16,843 nt of DNA from an uncultured Sphingomonadaceae bacterium. GTDB lineage: Bacteria > Pseudomonadota > Alphaproteobacteria > Sphingomonadales > Sphingomonadaceae. The stretch is taken from positions 1-16,843 of the forward strand of contig CALKXX010000001.1 of the NCBI GenBank assembly GCA_938003725.1, read 5' to 3'. Of this stretch, positions 14,779-16,843 are shown piece by piece. The first letter of the stretch is position 1. Every line of letters begins with the position of its first letter. A program made the translations under genes and the position numbers. The notes under the pieces are model-generated. The model was given only the letters and a program-made list of their open reading frames with translations. It was not told the DNA's origin and made no database searches.

Positions 14779-15585
14779 ATGCCTGATTGGACTTCCTACG
14801 CAGGGCGCATGGCCATGGTGACCGGGTCCGGCGATGGAATAGGAAAAATGCTGGCCCTTCAACTTGCGAAGGCCGGCATGCGTGTTTGCGTGCAGGATAT
14901 CCGGCCAGAAGCAGCTGAGGCCGTCGCACAGGAAATCGGCGGGGATGTGCCGACGATGATCTTTGACATTAGTGACCGAGACGCTGTTGAAAAGGCGGCC
15001 AACGATTTTCACGCCCAACATGGCCCGCTCGCAATGCTGTGGATCAATGCAGGGGTCGGGGTTGGTGCCTCCATGTTGGACGGTAGGCCCGATCAGGTGC
15101 GCTGGGCCTATGACGTTAATGTGCTAGGCGCAATCTGGACCGCGCAATGTTTCGTACCGTTGCTGGAAGGCAATCGCTGTCATGTAGGCATTACAGCATC
15201 AACAGCGGCCCTGCGTGCGCCCGAGGGTAATTTCCCGCTCTATGCAGCGACCAAACATGGAACGATGGCGGTGGCAGAGGCACTGCGGGGAGAACTCACC
15301 GTAAAAAATATCGAAAGCACGATCCTGTGTCCCGGTTTGCTCAACACCGAGATATGGGACGGCGCCAAGGCCCGCCCCGAGCGGTTCGGCGGAGAACGAA
15401 GAATGGACCCAAAAATTGCAACTATGTGGCGCGATGCGCAAACGCCCGATGTGATGTGGCCCTATATCGAGAAAGTCATTCTAGGCGGCGGGGGAACGCT
15501 AACCTGTGCAACCGATAGCGGCGAAACGGCAAAGGTCATGAACGAAAGGAGTTCAAATATAGCGGAGGGCCTTGTAGAGCTTTAG
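14779..15585 (+). CDS. Short-chain dehydrogenase/reductase
   Basis: The product is a classical SDR of 268 residues. The Rossmann nucleotide loop is TGSGDGIG (15-22), followed by Asp40 at the end of the second strand, which favours NAD(H) over NADP(H). NAGVG (90-94), Asn114, Ser141 and the YAATK motif (Tyr155, Lys159) complete the catalytic tetrad. The segment CPGLLNTEIWD lies after the sixth strand as expected. No transmembrane segment or signal peptide is seen. The gene starts 9 bases after argE with little ribosome-site sequence, so it may rely on translational coupling. The substrate cannot be told from sequence, and argE gives no obvious hint. It lies just upstream of a fatty-acid desaturase, so a lipid or secondary alcohol substrate is possible. 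Confidence 0.9.
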   Translation: MPDWTSYAGRMAMVTGSGDGIGKMLALQLAKAGMRVCVQDIRPEAAEAVAQEIGGDVPTMIFDISDRDAVEKAANDFHAQHGPLAMLWINAGVGVGASMLDGRPDQVRWAYDVNVLGAIWTAQCFVPLLEGNRCHVGITASTAALRAPEGNFPLYAATKHGTMAVAEALRGELTVKNIESTILCPGLLNTEIWDGAKARPERFGGERRMDPKIATMWRDAQTPDVMWPYIEKVILGGGGTLTCATDSGETAKVMNERSSNIAEGLVEL

Positions 15586-15660
15586 AATGACGTTAGGATA
15601 TGCCGAACATTATGAAAAACGTCCGCGTTTCGATATGTTGAAGTCAACGAAAGGAAAATC

Positions 15661-16719
15661 ATGTCCGCCGTAAAGGCTGCCAAGCCATTGGATATCTTTT
15701 CCCGGGAGGAGTGGATCAAGCTAACAAATATCTCGCGCTGGCGGGGAATTTGGCTGGCATTTCATGGCTGGATGGTAGTGGCAATTGTTAGCGGCGCGGC
15801 GGCACTTTTGTGGCAATGGAATTGGCTGGCCGGGTTGATTGCATCGCCGATCGCGATCTTATTGGTCGGCAGTCGCCAATTGGGTCTCTCTATCCTGATG
15901 CATGAAGCAGCACATGGCCTGTTGCACCCCAATCGCAGGATCAACAATTTTGTGGGAGAATGGTTTGGCGGCGCTGCAACGGGAAGTGATTTGCAAGCCT
16001 ATCGCACCTATCACCTGACGCACCACCGTTACACACAGCAAGATGAGGACCCCGATCTAAGTCTGTCGGCACCATTCCCGACCAATAAGGCGAGCATGAA
16101 ACGCAAGATCATGCGAGACCTGACCGGACAGACATTTTTCAAACAGCGCAGTAGCCAGTTTGCTAAAGCATGGATTGGGTTGAAAGCAATTCTTAGCGGC
16201 GCACGTGACGAGCCGGGTAGCAAGCGTGACACCAGCGCCGGACGGGCCCTGAACAATTCTTCGCGCGCGGGGGTCGGGGCGGAACCGGCGTCGGTTGATG
16301 GCGCAATTATCACCGCAAAAACTGTCGGACGCTTTCTTTTCGTTCACCTTGCTGTGCTCGTCGTCAGTCTTGCGACACTGGGCATTATTCCGTTTCTGAT
16401 CTGGATTGTTGCATTGGCCACATCCTTCCAGCTAATTTTACGCATTCGTAACATCGCCGAACATGCATGTACGGTGACTGGCGGGGATGATCCGTTCAGT
16501 CATGCCCGGACGACATATGCCAATTGGTGGGAACGGATGACACTGGCTCCCTATTGGGTGAACTATCATAGCGAGCATCATCTGTTCATGGGAATACCCT
16601 GCTATAACCTGCCCAAGGCCAACATGTTGCTGATCGAAAAAGGTTTTGGGCCGAAAATGACGTTGGCCAAAAGCTATGGTGAGGTGGTCCGAACGGTTAC
16701 GCGCCCTATCACAGCCTAA
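15661..16719 (+). CDS. Membrane fatty-acid desaturase
   Basis: The product has 352 residues and is an integral membrane di-iron enzyme that introduces double bonds into acyl chains. The three histidine boxes are MHEAAHG (His81, His85), HLTHHRYTQQDEDPD (His118, His121, His122) and NYHSEHHLFMG (His303, His306, His307); NIAEHA (His268) may be an extra ligand. Hydrophobic stretches lie at about 33-50, 54-70, 226-246 and 246-262. A roughly 40-residue polar segment (about 180-218, ARDEPGSKRDTSAGRALNN and following) sits between boxes two and three and looks like a cytoplasmic insert. AGGA lies about 6 bases before the ATG. A 75-base gap follows the SDR gene, with an inverted repeat GACGTT (15589-15594)/AACGTC (15618-15623). 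Acyl position and lipid substrate are unknown. Confidence 0.9.
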   Translation: MSAVKAAKPLDIFSREEWIKLTNISRWRGIWLAFHGWMVVAIVSGAAALLWQWNWLAGLIASPIAILLVGSRQLGLSILMHEAAHGLLHPNRRINNFVGEWFGGAATGSDLQAYRTYHLTHHRYTQQDEDPDLSLSAPFPTNKASMKRKIMRDLTGQTFFKQRSSQFAKAWIGLKAILSGARDEPGSKRDTSAGRALNNSSRAGVGAEPASVDGAIITAKTVGRFLFVHLAVLVVSLATLGIIPFLIWIVALATSFQLILRIRNIAEHACTVTGGDDPFSHARTTYANWWERMTLAPYWVNYHSEHHLFMGIPCYNLPKANMLLIEKGFGPKMTLAKSYGEVVRTVTRPITA

Positions 16720-16843
16720 GCAAATTTTCCGAGCTTTGCTTTGGTCAGCTGCCCGGTTTTAAGCCAGGCCAGACATCCATCTTCAAAAAAGGGGCTATAC
16801 TGCGAACCCGCCGGCATGCGTTCCCAGCACCCCGCCGGATAAT
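16716..16843 (-). CDS. C-terminal end of an unrecognised leftward gene (partial)
   Basis: A minus-strand frame ends at TAG (complement of 16716-16718) and is open to the right edge for 41 full codons. The visible end reads YPAGCWERMPAGSQYSPFF and continues EDGCLAWLKTGQLTKAKLGK-FA. The composition is protein-like (Trp, Cys, aromatic residues, no low complexity), and the frame begins exactly where the desaturase ends. A frame this short could be open by chance, so support is moderate. I do not recognise the family. The two stop codons share bases 16717-16718. Confidence 0.5.
   Translation of the reverse strand, partial: YPAGCWERMPAGSQYSPFFEDGCLAWLKTGQLTKAKLGKFA

Overview
The window looks like an ordinary chromosomal stretch from an alphaproteobacterium, most likely a member of the Sphingomonadales. 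This is inferred from gene content: an aroQ-accB-accC cluster, a fused ThiS-ThiG protein, a UrcA-family secreted protein, an Arg-rich RcnB-like protein, a DUF885 peptidase and a lone prolyl-4-hydroxylase-like oxygenase. No database search was possible. I saw no tRNA, rRNA, CRISPR array, insertion sequence or phage gene. All complete genes look intact.

Layout. Positions 1-2576 read leftward: the start of a large repeat protein that runs off the left edge, a small secreted UrcA protein with a clear terminator, and thiS-thiG as one reading frame. A short divergent promoter region (2577-2651) separates these from the rightward aroQ-accB-accC operon, which covers one shikimate-pathway step and the biotin carrier plus biotin carboxylase of acetyl-CoA carboxylase. 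Positions 5119-6210 encode a secreted protein whose middle is about one-third arginine; a strong hairpin terminator follows it.

Positions 6331-11927 hold four same-strand genes: a secreted cog1228-type amidohydrolase (prolidase-like), a 2-oxoglutarate/Fe(II) prolyl-hydroxylase-like enzyme 13 bases downstream, a secreted DUF885 metallopeptidase, and a secreted HExxH peptidase with a TPR-like tail. Three of the four have signal peptides and hydrolase motifs, which suggests peptide breakdown in the periplasm. A membrane-hairpin alpha/beta hydrolase (11955-13520, leftward) converges on them.

Positions 13612-16719 read rightward: an ArgE-type deacylase, a short-chain dehydrogenase tightly behind it, and a membrane fatty-acid desaturase. 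The right edge carries the C-terminal end of an unrecognised leftward gene whose stop codon shares bases with the desaturase stop.

I found no clear multi-gene undescribed system. The most interesting items are the ThiS-ThiG fusion, in which the sulfur-carrying Gly-Gly end is buried inside the chain; the arginine-for-lysine bias and synonymously diverged repeats of the RcnB-like protein; the hydrolase with a membrane hairpin inside its catalytic fold; and the prolidase/prolyl-hydroxylase pairing.
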